NCBI GenBank assembly: GCA_002376235.1 | Contig: DFNX01000006.1 | Span: 248,001-312,000 of the forward strand | Direction: 5' to 3' | Source of the DNA: Neorhizobium sp. UBA3556 | GTDB lineage: Bacteria; Pseudomonadota; Alphaproteobacteria; Rhizobiales; Rhizobiaceae | Length of the DNA stretch: 64,000 bases | Part shown: positions 57,062-64,000 of the stretch, piece by piece | Numbering within the stretch: position 1 is the first letter of the stretch | How the letters are laid out: the number at the start of each line of letters is the position of its first letter | Notes under the pieces: model-generated | The model's input: only the letters and a program-made list of their open reading frames with translations | The model's database searches: none | Told to the model about the DNA's origin: nothing | Position numbers and translations under genes: made by a program

Positions 57062-57451
57062 ATGGTTTACAAAGCAACCAACAAGTCGAAATACTGCTAC
57101 ACGATCGAGGATATTCCGCTGGTGCCGCTGACCGAACAGTCCAGCACGCGTTTTGTCGCTGCCGGCCCTGCTTTGCTGAGCTTCATCACGAATCCTCCCG
57201 GATGCGTATTCCCGATCCACAGCCATGAGGCCGTGCAGATCCTGGTCATTCTGGAAGGTACGGAAGAGCATACCTGCGGTGACGAAACCTTCCTGATGGA
57301 AGCCGGCGAAGTCTGCGTCCATCCGTCGAACGTGCCGCATGGCGGCCGCACGACGACTGGTTTCCGCGGCATCGACATCTTCGTTCCGCCGCGGGAAGAC
57401 TACCTGCAGCTGATGGCCAAGCATGGCCTTCCAATTGAAGGCCCTAAGTGA
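57062..57451 (+). CDS. Cupin domain protein
   Basis: A 129-residue single-domain cupin. The two metal-binding cupin motifs are visible as PIHSHEAVQILVILEGTEEHTCGDETFLMEAGEVCVHPSNVPHGG, giving two His and a Glu in motif 1 and a His in motif 2. Such proteins act as isomerases, dioxygenases or ligand-sensing partners. It is 36 bases after the permease with AGGAGAA before the ATG, so cotranscribed. It may process the transported hydroxy acid or bind it; not determinable. Confidence 0.88.
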   Translation: MVYKATNKSKYCYTIEDIPLVPLTEQSSTRFVAAGPALLSFITNPPGCVFPIHSHEAVQILVILEGTEEHTCGDETFLMEAGEVCVHPSNVPHGGRTTTGFRGIDIFVPPREDYLQLMAKHGLPIEGPK

Positions 57452-57634
57452 TATATTAAAATTCAATAGGCTGTCTTTGCGACCCCTAAGCGCTTTGATG
57501 GCTTGATCGGAGGAGCGGAAACGGGCGGGGCTGATCACCTCTCCAACTCCGCTCCTTTGCATTGTCGCAAAAGCGGAATTGCCGGCGGCCTATTGGTTTT
57601 TGAAGCACGTATGAAAGATATTGGAGTGACGATG

Positions 57635-58759
57635 ATGACGGGTTCAAATTGGGATTTCAGATTGCCGACTGCGGTCCATTTCGGTTGGGATCGATTGTCG
57701 ACCTTACCCGATATGATTTCCAATGTGGGTGGCCGTCATGTGTTTGCGATGATTGGACGCAGCTTTCTCGACCGCGTCGGCGAGGCCGGGTTGAAGCAGT
57801 TGGTCGGCTCTGCCGGGCTGACGATCTTTACCGATATCGAGGAAAACCCGTCGATTAAGACGGTCGATACCGCTGCGGCCCATTGCCGGGAGAGTGGCGC
57901 CGATATCATCGTTGCGATCGGTGGCGGCAGCGTGCTGGATGCGGCCAAATGTGTGGCGCTTTTGCAGAAGAATGAAGGCTCCATCCGCGATTATCTGTAC
58001 CGGGAACGCAAGCCCGGCGGCCGCGGACTGCCGCTGATTGCCGTGCCGACGACGGCCGGGACCGGCAGCGAGGTGACGCCCTTTGCCGTGATTACCGACC
58101 CTGAAAAGAATGCCAAACCGGCGATTGCATATCCGGAGTGCTTTCCCGATCACGCGATCATCGATCCGGCTTTGACGCTCAGCATGCCGACAACGGTTGC
58201 CGTTTCCACCGCGCTCGATGCGATGACGCAGGCGCTCGAAGGGTTCTGGTCGACGCGCGCCAATGACATGACGCGGTCTATGGCGTTTCGTGCGATCGTG
58301 TTGATCTTCCGCAATATCGAGGCCGCCTGCCTCGACAAGGATCGCGACGCTATCGAAAAAGTGACGCTCGGCAGCGTGATCGGCGGCACGCAGATGGCGA
58401 TGATCGGCAATACGGCGCTGCATCCGCTTTCTTACCCATTGACGCTGGATTACGATCTTCGTCATGGACTGGCCTGCGCAATCTATGTTCCGGCCTTCCT
58501 GCGCTTCAACAAGGCGGATCTCGGTCCCTGGTTTGATGATCTTCTGACGGTTCTGGGGTTCAGCACGGTCGAGGAATTCGCTTCGGCTTTCGAAGCCAAG
58601 ATGGAAAAGCTCGGCGCGCCGACACGTCTTTCGACCTTGGGTGTCACGCGCGAGGCCATCCCCGATATCGTCAAGAATGGCGTTGGTCGTTCGACGGATT
58701 TCAATCCGCGCAAACTGACCCCGGAAACCATGGTAGAAATCCTCGAAACCATGCTGTGA
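57635..58759 (+). CDS. Iron-containing alcohol dehydrogenase, phosphonoacetaldehyde-reductase-like branch
   Basis: A 374-residue group III alcohol dehydrogenase. The NAD(P) site GGGSVLDAAKCVALL and IAVPTTAGTGSEVTPFAVI are standard. Metal-ligand positions by family numbering are Asp195 (ALDAMTQALEG), Gln199 in place of the usual His, His263 (TALHPLSYPLT) and His277 (DLRHGLACA). The LSYPLT...HGLACA pattern recalls the PhpC-like branch that reduces phosphonoacetaldehyde. Start chosen at ATG 57635 with GGAG 8 bases upstream; ATG 57632 is equivalent. 180 bases after the cupin; the reaction is unknown. Confidence 0.88.
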   Translation: MTGSNWDFRLPTAVHFGWDRLSTLPDMISNVGGRHVFAMIGRSFLDRVGEAGLKQLVGSAGLTIFTDIEENPSIKTVDTAAAHCRESGADIIVAIGGGSVLDAAKCVALLQKNEGSIRDYLYRERKPGGRGLPLIAVPTTAGTGSEVTPFAVITDPEKNAKPAIAYPECFPDHAIIDPALTLSMPTTVAVSTALDAMTQALEGFWSTRANDMTRSMAFRAIVLIFRNIEAACLDKDRDAIEKVTLGSVIGGTQMAMIGNTALHPLSYPLTLDYDLRHGLACAIYVPAFLRFNKADLGPWFDDLLTVLGFSTVEEFASAFEAKMEKLGAPTRLSTLGVTREAIPDIVKNGVGRSTDFNPRKLTPETMVEILETML

Positions 58760-58876
58760 CCTGAGGGCACCGCACCTTTGACAAGCCGATTGCTGCCGGG
58801 CCATGTTCGGCAGCAAAAAGGGATGGATTCGCGAATGTGGTCCTCAATACCAAGAACACGTCTATAGAAGGTCGAT

Positions 58877-59605
58877 ATGGAGGATAATAATCCCCCGCAG
58901 GAGCAACGAAAAAACCTGGCGAGCATACGCGACGAGCTGGACCTGCGCAGTGCCAGCACCTCGGCGCTGATCTATCAGGTCCTTTGGAACGATATCGTTT
59001 CCCTGCGACGCTATCCGGGCGATCCGATCCTGGAAAAGGAGATCGCCGCACAGTTCGGGGTCAGCCGTACGCCGGTGCGCGAGGCGATTCTGCGCCTGTC
59101 GAACGAAAAGCTGATCGAAATACTGCCGCAATCGGGAACGTTCGTCGCGCGCATTGCGCTCGATACGCTGCCGGAGGCGATTGTTGTCAGAAAGGCACTG
59201 GAGGATGTGACGGTCAGGGCTGCGGCGGTAAAAGCCAGCCGGACGCAGATCGCGACGCTGCGCGCCAATCTCGAATTGCAGAAAGTGCAGGCCGCGGAGG
59301 CCGATTACGAAGGGTTCCGCAAAACTGACGACACGTTTCACACGCTGATCGCGGAAGCCGCCGGTTATCCGGGCATCTGGGAGATCATCAAGTCGGTGAA
59401 GATCAAGGTCGACCGCTATTGCCACCTGAGTCTGCCCAAGCCGGGCCGGATCGCGCGGTTGATCAAGGAACATACAGCGATCTTCAATGCCATACGCGAC
59501 CATGAGCCCGACCGCGCGGCCGAGGCGATCCACGCTCATCTTGACGCCATCATGACGGGCGTCGAAATGCCAGAAAATCTTGCAGTTTTCACCGTAACGC
59601 GGTGA
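58877..59605 (+). CDS. GntR family regulator, FCD type
   Basis: A 242-residue FadR-subfamily regulator. The winged helix (about residues 30-95) contains FGVSRTPVREAILRLSNEKLIEILPQSGTFVARI. The C-terminal FCD domain has the metal/ligand histidines in TFHTLIAEAAGYP, and DAIMTGVEMPE near the end. It follows the LldP-cupin-dehydrogenase genes by 117 bases and probably represses them until a hydroxy- or keto-acid ligand binds. GGTCGATATGG precedes the ATG only weakly. Confidence 0.92.
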   Translation: MEDNNPPQEQRKNLASIRDELDLRSASTSALIYQVLWNDIVSLRRYPGDPILEKEIAAQFGVSRTPVREAILRLSNEKLIEILPQSGTFVARIALDTLPEAIVVRKALEDVTVRAAAVKASRTQIATLRANLELQKVQAAEADYEGFRKTDDTFHTLIAEAAGYPGIWEIIKSVKIKVDRYCHLSLPKPGRIARLIKEHTAIFNAIRDHEPDRAAEAIHAHLDAIMTGVEMPENLAVFTVTR

Positions 59606-59638
59606 GCCTGCTCGGCGCTTCCGCGCCGAGCTGTCGCC

Positions 59639-60688
59639 TTACGGGATGTGGCGCAGCCACTCCTCGCTGGCGAATTTTTCGGCCGCGAGCTTTTCCGCTG
59701 CCGCATATTCCTCATCCGAAATCGTGCCCGGGGTGCCGCCGTTCAGCGAAACAAAAGTTTCCTTCATCCGGCGGATGATTTCCGCACGCGGAAGGCCGGT
59801 CTGGCTGCGCAGCGGATCGACGCGCTTGACGGCGCTGGTCGTGCCCTTGTCGCTCAGTTTCTCGCGGCCGATGCGCAGGACCTTGACCATTTTTTCCGCG
59901 TCCATGTCATAGGCCATGGTGACGTGGTGGAGGACGGCGCCGGAAGAAAAGCGCTTCTGTGCTGCGCCACCGATCTTGCCCTTGGAACTGGAGATGTCGT
60001 TGAGCGGCTTGTAGAAGGCGTCGATGCCGAGCGAGATCAGCGCCTTCAAGACCCAGTCGTCGAGGAAGGCGTAGGAATCGGCAAAGCTCATGTCGCGCAC
60101 CAGTTCACCGGGTGCATAAAGCGAATAGGTGACGCTGTTTCCCGGTTCGACCAGCATGGCGCCGCCGCCGGTGACGCGGCGCACGGTCTCTATGCCGAAT
60201 TCGGCTGCGGCTTCGAGATCCACTTCGTTTCTGAGCGATTGGAAACCGCCGATGATGATGGAGGGGCGCTCCCACTCCCAGAAACGCAGGCAGGGGCCGC
60301 GACGGCCAGAGGCGACTTCCTTGGCCAGAACCTCGTCCATGGCGAGGTGCATGGTCGGGGTGAGCGCAGGCGTCTCGATGATCTGCCACTCGTAATCGCG
60401 CCATGTGCCGGTGACGCCGAGCGCCCGGCGAATAGCGATCGCCACCGCTTCCGGACTGAAGCCGATCATTTCCGCGCCGGGACGCAGTCCGGTGCGCACG
60501 GCGGCGATGATGTCTTCCACGGTGGATGAGGCGGGCAGGCCTTCGAGGGAGGCGCGGATATCGTCAAGCGCTTCCGCCGGTTCGAGGAAGAAATCGCCCG
60601 ATACCTGGACATCCGCGAGAGTACCGTCGCGGACTTCGAGATCGACAACTACGAGCTTTCCGCCCTGAACCTTGTATTCACCGTGCAT
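59639..60688 (-). CDS. Lipoate-protein ligase A family protein with fused accessory domain
   Basis: A 349-residue protein. Residues ~1-90 (MHGEYKVQGGKLVVVDLEVRDGTLADVQVSGDFFLEP, then LRPGAEMIGFSPEAVAIAIRRAL) match the small LplB/C-terminal accessory domain of two-part lipoate ligases. Residues ~95-349 are the catalytic LplA fold with FWEWERPSIIIGGFQSLRNEV, VRRVTGGGAMLVEPGNSVTYSL and the lysine loop SKGKIGGAAQKRF. It should activate lipoate with ATP and attach it to E2/H proteins. It is 44 bases from an orphan MetQ-like binding-protein gene on the same strand. Confidence 0.88.
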   Translation of the reverse strand: MHGEYKVQGGKLVVVDLEVRDGTLADVQVSGDFFLEPAEALDDIRASLEGLPASSTVEDIIAAVRTGLRPGAEMIGFSPEAVAIAIRRALGVTGTWRDYEWQIIETPALTPTMHLAMDEVLAKEVASGRRGPCLRFWEWERPSIIIGGFQSLRNEVDLEAAAEFGIETVRRVTGGGAMLVEPGNSVTYSLYAPGELVRDMSFADSYAFLDDWVLKALISLGIDAFYKPLNDISSSKGKIGGAAQKRFSSGAVLHHVTMAYDMDAEKMVKVLRIGREKLSDKGTTSAVKRVDPLRSQTGLPRAEIIRRMKETFVSLNGGTPGTISDEEYAAAEKLAAEKFASEEWLRHIP

Positions 60689-60732
60689 AGTCTGGCTTCC
60701 TACCTGAATTTACCCTGCTGACTTCCGCGCAT

Positions 60733-61527
60733 TCACGGGAACGAGACGAGGTCTCCGTAGAGCGAGCGGAGCTTTGCCTTTACAGCGTCAGAACCGCGGT
60801 AGATGTCAATGAATTTGCGCAGGCGCGGATCGTCGCGCATGTCGGGACGGGTGACGAACTGGAAGGCGTAGATCGGGTCGTTCTCGAAGATCAGGCCCGA
60901 GGCCGGGTCTAGGCCGGCGAGTTTTGCGAAGGTCGGATAGGTGGCGGCGGCATCGACATCATCGAGCGCACGGGCGATCTGCGGGCCGTCGAGCTGGGTG
61001 ATCTGCAGCGGCTTCACCCACTTGACCACATCTTCGAGCGTGGCGCGGTGGCCGGTGCCTGGTTTCAGTTCGACAAGCTTTGCCTGCTGGAGGAGCAACA
61101 GCGAACGGCCGGTATTGACCGCGTCGCCGGAGAAGGCGATCTGGGCGTTGTCGGGCAGGTCTGCCAGCGACTTGTATTTCTTCGAATAGAGGCCGAAGGG
61201 CGTGGCGTAGGCAGGTGCCACGGCAACGAGATTGCGGCCGCCTGCCTGGTTGGTGAAGTCCAGATAGGGAATGTGCTGGAAGAGGTTGGCATCCATTTCC
61301 CGGTCTGCCACCGCCATGTTCGGCGTGTTCCAGTCGTTGAACTCGGTGAGCTCGACGTTGAGGCCCTGGGCTTTCGCTTCTTCGACGGCAACTTCCGCCG
61401 CCTGATTGGAAATGCTTGTAGCAAGCGCGATGCGCAACGGGGCCTCGTCCTGCGCCATGCCGGCGGAGGCGATGAGGGACGATGCGATCAGGATTGCGAT
61501 GGAAAGACTGTGCCGAAGAGAGACCAT
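60733..61527 (-). CDS. MetQ/NlpA family ABC substrate-binding protein
   Basis: A 264-residue exported protein. The signal peptide (LSIAILIASSLIASAGMAQ) lacks a lipobox cysteine, unlike most MetQ lipoproteins. The family core includes AEVAVEEAKAQGLNVELTEFNDWNTPNMAVADREMDANLFQHIPYLDF and YAFQFVTRPDMRDDPRLRKFIDIYRG. The usual partners MetN and MetI are not adjacent; instead lipoate ligase follows, and upstream are a folate-cycloligase-like gene and a TauC/SsuC-type permease. It may serve lipoate, methionine or another sulfur compound. Confidence 0.88.
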   Translation of the reverse strand: MVSLRHSLSIAILIASSLIASAGMAQDEAPLRIALATSISNQAAEVAVEEAKAQGLNVELTEFNDWNTPNMAVADREMDANLFQHIPYLDFTNQAGGRNLVAVAPAYATPFGLYSKKYKSLADLPDNAQIAFSGDAVNTGRSLLLLQQAKLVELKPGTGHRATLEDVVKWVKPLQITQLDGPQIARALDDVDAAATYPTFAKLAGLDPASGLIFENDPIYAFQFVTRPDMRDDPRLRKFIDIYRGSDAVKAKLRSLYGDLVSFP

Positions 61528-61543
61528 GGATGTGCTCGCAAAT

Positions 61544-61598
61544 GGGGTAGGCGCGGCGGCACTGTCACTGCAACCGCATTTTCGCGGTGCTTTACCCC
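61544..61598 (-). promoter_or_regulatory. Candidate structured 5' leader of the MetQ-like gene
   Basis: Read on the minus strand, GGGGTA and TACCCC close a ~55-base element containing CCGC-GAAAAT-GCGG and a GCAGTGACAGTGC stretch. It ends 17 bases before the MetQ-like start codon. It could be a small regulatory RNA structure; no known riboswitch class was recognised. Confidence 0.35.
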
Positions 61599-61705
61599 TG
61601 TTTGGCGATGCAATCCATGGGGGAGATGAAAATATACTTATTGAGTCAAGTTTGTTGATGGAGAGCGGCTACCGGCAGTGTTGCCGGTAGCCATCAGCCG
61701 AAAAA

Positions 61706-62473
61706 TCAGAGGCCCATGGCCTTCAGTTCCTGCAGCGGCGGGATGGTGTCGAACATGTGCTGGTCGAGACGGTCCCAGATGATGCCGCAGGTCGGCTTGT
61801 GCGGGCCGGAAACGTTGATCGCGCGGGTAGGCGTGAAGATGACGTCGACGACAGTGTCATAGACGTCGGGGTTGAGCTTTTCCGACAGGACCTGGCAATC
61901 GTGGACGACGGCAGCGCAGGGGGTTTCGACGGAGATCTTGCCGAGCTGGTAAAGCATGCCCCATTCGGCATCGAAGAAACCGTGGCCCTTGCCGAAGCGC
62001 ACGCCGTCGAGATTGATCGCGCCTGTGCCGGTGACCATGTAATCGACATTCGGCAGTTTGGTCTGGATATCGGCAAGCGTCATGTGCTGGCCAACGCGTT
62101 CCATGCCGTCGAGGGTCGAGGCATAGAGATAGGTTTCCGGATCGATCTTCTTCGGGTCGAGCAACCAGAAGCCGCGCTTGATCGAATAGGTCGTCATCAG
62201 AACCAGCTTGCCATCCTTCAGCGCCTGCAGGCGCAGGCGGTCGAGGCAGTTGTCCGGCGTGATGAAGATCAGGCGGGCGTCGCGGTAATAGGGGTTGTCG
62301 ATCAGGCGATCGACGGCCGCTTCACCACCTTCGAAATCGGCAATGAATTCACCGAAATCGAAATGGAAGCGGCTGTCGGCAACGGCGACCTTTCTCAATT
62401 CGGTCCAGACACGTTCGCGCACGGACGACTTGTGATCTGCGATTTCTGCGTAATTGGACGTTTGAGGGGACAT
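61706..62473 (-). CDS. 5-formyltetrahydrofolate cyclo-ligase-like protein
   Basis: A 255-residue protein of the MTHFS/NagB-RpiA-like fold. SVRERVWTELRKVAVADSRF, TYSIKRGFWLLDPKKIDPETY, GTGAINLDGVRFGKGHGFFDAEWGML and VVHDCQVLSEKLNPDVYDTVVDVIFTPTR correspond to the cycloligase fold. The YGKGGGYYD signature of true cycloligases is changed to FGKGHGFFD. This longer variant is often found beside ABC permeases and may act on a folate- or pyrimidine-like compound. AAGGAG lies 7 bases before the ATG at 62473. It follows the double permease by 20 bases. Confidence 0.85.
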   Translation of the reverse strand: MSPQTSNYAEIADHKSSVRERVWTELRKVAVADSRFHFDFGEFIADFEGGEAAVDRLIDNPYYRDARLIFITPDNCLDRLRLQALKDGKLVLMTTYSIKRGFWLLDPKKIDPETYLYASTLDGMERVGQHMTLADIQTKLPNVDYMVTGTGAINLDGVRFGKGHGFFDAEWGMLYQLGKISVETPCAAVVHDCQVLSEKLNPDVYDTVVDVIFTPTRAINVSGPHKPTCGIIWDRLDQHMFDTIPPLQELKAMGL

Positions 62474-62493
62474 GGGGGTGCTCCTTGTAAACC

Positions 62494-64000
62494 TTATGCG
62501 GCCGGCTGCATGCCGCGTTTGCGCAGCACCTGCCGTTCGATGACGATGACGATTTGATAGAAGAGAACCGAGATGAGGACCGAGGCCACGGCGACCGTCC
62601 AGATCATGCCGTAGTCGAGATAGCCTCGCGACTGGTTCAAGAGATTGCCGAGCCCGGTGCCGGTGGCGAGCCATTCGGCGATCATCACGCCCAAAAGCGC
62701 GCGCGGAACGGCAAGCCGCATGGCGGCGAAGAGATAGGGCAGGGATGCCGGGATGGAGACGAGCCGGAGTTGCGCAAACGGGCTGGCGCCATAGGCGCGC
62801 ACCACATCGAGCGCGCCGCGCGACACCATGCCGAGTCCTTGAGCCAGCGTGACGAAGGCCGGGAAGAAGGTGACCGAGATGGTGATCCACAGGATGACCG
62901 ATGGGCCGCGGCCGAGAAGCAGGAGGAGAAGCGGCGTCAGCGCCACGAGCGGCATGGTTTGCGTGACAAGCGCGACCGGCATGAACGAGCGGACGATGCC
63001 TGGGCGGACGACGGATGCGAGCGCAAGCGCGAAGGCGAAGGCGAGGCCGGCGGCCATGCCGATCAGCGTCATCGGCAGCGTCTGGCCTAGCGCTGCGAGA
63101 AGGCGGGTCTGCGCCGAGGTCGCCGAGGGGGCGAGGAAGAGATAGTCGAACACGCCGGCCGGGGTTTTGGCGATCATTGCCGGCGTGCCGAGAATTTTCA
63201 GGAGCAGCCACCAGACGATGAAGGGAAGCGCGATCGAGGCGAGTGTGATGGCGATTGTAGAAAGCCAGTTGCCGTCGGAGCGGATGTCGGGCGGGGTTGC
63301 GGCAACGGTGACGGCGCGGGTGGAGCGGGTGAGGCGGGCCTCTATGAGCGCGAAAATGCCGTAGGCGGCGAGCGCCATGGCGGTTGCGGCAAGGCCGATT
63401 CCCCAAAGGCGGGCGGGGTCTGCGCGGCCGAGCGAGCCGATGAGATAGGCTCCGAGGCCGAAACGGCCGCCGCCGCCGAATTCCGCCAGGATCGAGCCGA
63501 GGACTGCGGCGGGTGCCGCGATACGCAGGCCGGCGAGGATGGCGGGCAGGGCGGCGCGGATTTCTACGAGGCGGAGAAGTGCAAGACGGCCGCCGCCATA
63601 GGCGCGAACGACATCGAGCATGCGTCGGTCGGTCTGGCTGATGCCGGTAACGGTGGCGCTCATGGTGACGAAATAACAGCCGAGGGCCGCGAGCACCACG
63701 CGCGGCGTCATGCCGGAAAACGTCAGCACGAGGATAGGCGAAATGGCGATCGGCGGCAGGGCGAAGATCGCGACATTGAGGCCACGCCCGAGGCGTGCGG
63801 CAACCGGCGAAACGGCGAAAAGAATGCCGGCGAGGATGGCAAGCCCGTTGCCGATCAGGAAGCCGAGCGATGCGCCTTGGAAGGTGGCAACGATATGCAG
63901 TGGATAGTCACCGCGATCCGACCAGAAGCGGATGAGAACTTCGGTCGGGGCCGGCAGCGCGCCGCCGGCGACGAGCTTGAAACGGCCAAGCACTTCCCAG
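62494..64000 (-). CDS. Fused double ABC permease, TauC/SsuC/ThiX-like (partial, cut by window edge)
   Basis: At least 502 residues of two tandem permease modules of the nitrate/taurine/pyrimidine family. EAA loops are LDVVRAYGGGRLALLRLVEIRAALPAI and LDVVRAYGASPFAQLRLVSIPASLPYL, one per module. The frame stays open to the window edge: upstream of the GTG at 63993 codons for Trp and Glu continue into the expected first helix, so the start lies outside. The fused form and the cycloligase-like neighbour suggest uptake of a thiamine-precursor-like or folate-like compound; the ATPase and binding protein must be upstream. Confidence 0.88.
   Translation of the reverse strand, partial: WEVLGRFKLVAGGALPAPTEVLIRFWSDRGDYPLHIVATFQGASLGFLIGNGLAILAGILFAVSPVAARLGRGLNVAIFALPPIAISPILVLTFSGMTPRVVLAALGCYFVTMSATVTGISQTDRRMLDVVRAYGGGRLALLRLVEIRAALPAILAGLRIAAPAAVLGSILAEFGGGGRFGLGAYLIGSLGRADPARLWGIGLAATAMALAAYGIFALIEARLTRSTRAVTVAATPPDIRSDGNWLSTIAITLASIALPFIVWWLLLKILGTPAMIAKTPAGVFDYLFLAPSATSAQTRLLAALGQTLPMTLIGMAAGLAFAFALALASVVRPGIVRSFMPVALVTQTMPLVALTPLLLLLLGRGPSVILWITISVTFFPAFVTLAQGLGMVSRGALDVVRAYGASPFAQLRLVSIPASLPYLFAAMRLAVPRALLGVMIAEWLATGTGLGNLLNQSRGYLDYGMIWTVAVASVLISVLFYQIVIVIERQVLRKRGMQPAA

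Noticed and set aside
61706..63406. 566-codon frame joining the cycloligase-like protein and upstream sequence
   Set aside because: The upstream part is an alternate reading of the double permease; Shine-Dalgarno and family start fix the ATG at 62473.

Overview
The window reads as an alphaproteobacterial, almost certainly Rhizobiaceae (Rhizobium/Agrobacterium/Ensifer-like), chromosome or chromid segment. The grounds are a high-GC coding style, ABC importers in unusual number, RIME-type rhizobial palindromes, a short second FtsZ, and several families typical of the group. No rRNA, tRNA, CRISPR array, transposase or phage gene was recognised.

Layout. 0.2-0.7 kb: Rrf2 regulator. 0.8-6.5 kb (minus): RpiR regulator, Fbp/Afu-type ABC importer and histidine phosphatase, together suggesting uptake of a phosphorylated compound. 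6.7-9.4 kb: modABC molybdate importer behind a ModE-type Mo-box. 9.6-15.0 kb: LacI regulator, palindromic operator, polar amino-acid-type ABC importer, D-2-hydroxyacid dehydrogenase and a small ferredoxin-fold-like protein. 15.1-16.3 kb: PAS protein with a degenerate chemoreceptor-like C-terminus. 16.5-21.4 kb: LysR regulator divergent from a three-subunit membrane sugar/polyol dehydrogenase (cytochrome c, Tat small subunit, GMC flavoprotein). 21.6-25.5 kb (minus): agmatinase-family enzyme, truncated FtsZ, and the 2-keto-3-deoxygalactonate kinase/aldolase pair. 25.6-27.2 kb: gene-poor stretch, a repeat and a decayed-looking ccdAB toxin-antitoxin pair. 27.4-31.6 kb (minus): polyamine/Fe-type ABC importer with a RIME element between binding protein and permeases and a 38-residue membrane ORF at its end. 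31.8-34.2 kb: ZntA-type P1B-ATPase under a MerR-type promoter, with a palindromic element inserted in frame.

34.2-41.2 kb is the most unusual part. Unrelated genes (SDR, DUF2867-like, LysR, quinone-reductase-like, a broken membrane gene, M20 amidohydrolase, BAAT-like hydrolase, HNH protein, chloramphenicol-phosphotransferase-like kinase) are separated by copies or fragments of one ~50-bp imperfect palindrome. Three genes take their stop codon from the repeat, so the arrangement resembles a cassette array, but no integron attC core or integrase is seen.

41.3-64 kb: CHASE4-GGDEF cyclase; an uncharacterised envelope operon (secreted protein, two-TM protein, trypsin-like protease); GH25 lipoprotein; MarR-EmrB-EmrA efflux operon; SDR, HD and GFA-type enzymes; a soluble receptor with an MCP tip in front of its sensor; an LldP-permease/cupin/Fe-alcohol dehydrogenase/GntR cluster; lipoate ligase next to an orphan MetQ-like binding protein; and a folate-cycloligase-like protein next to a double ABC permease cut by the window edge.
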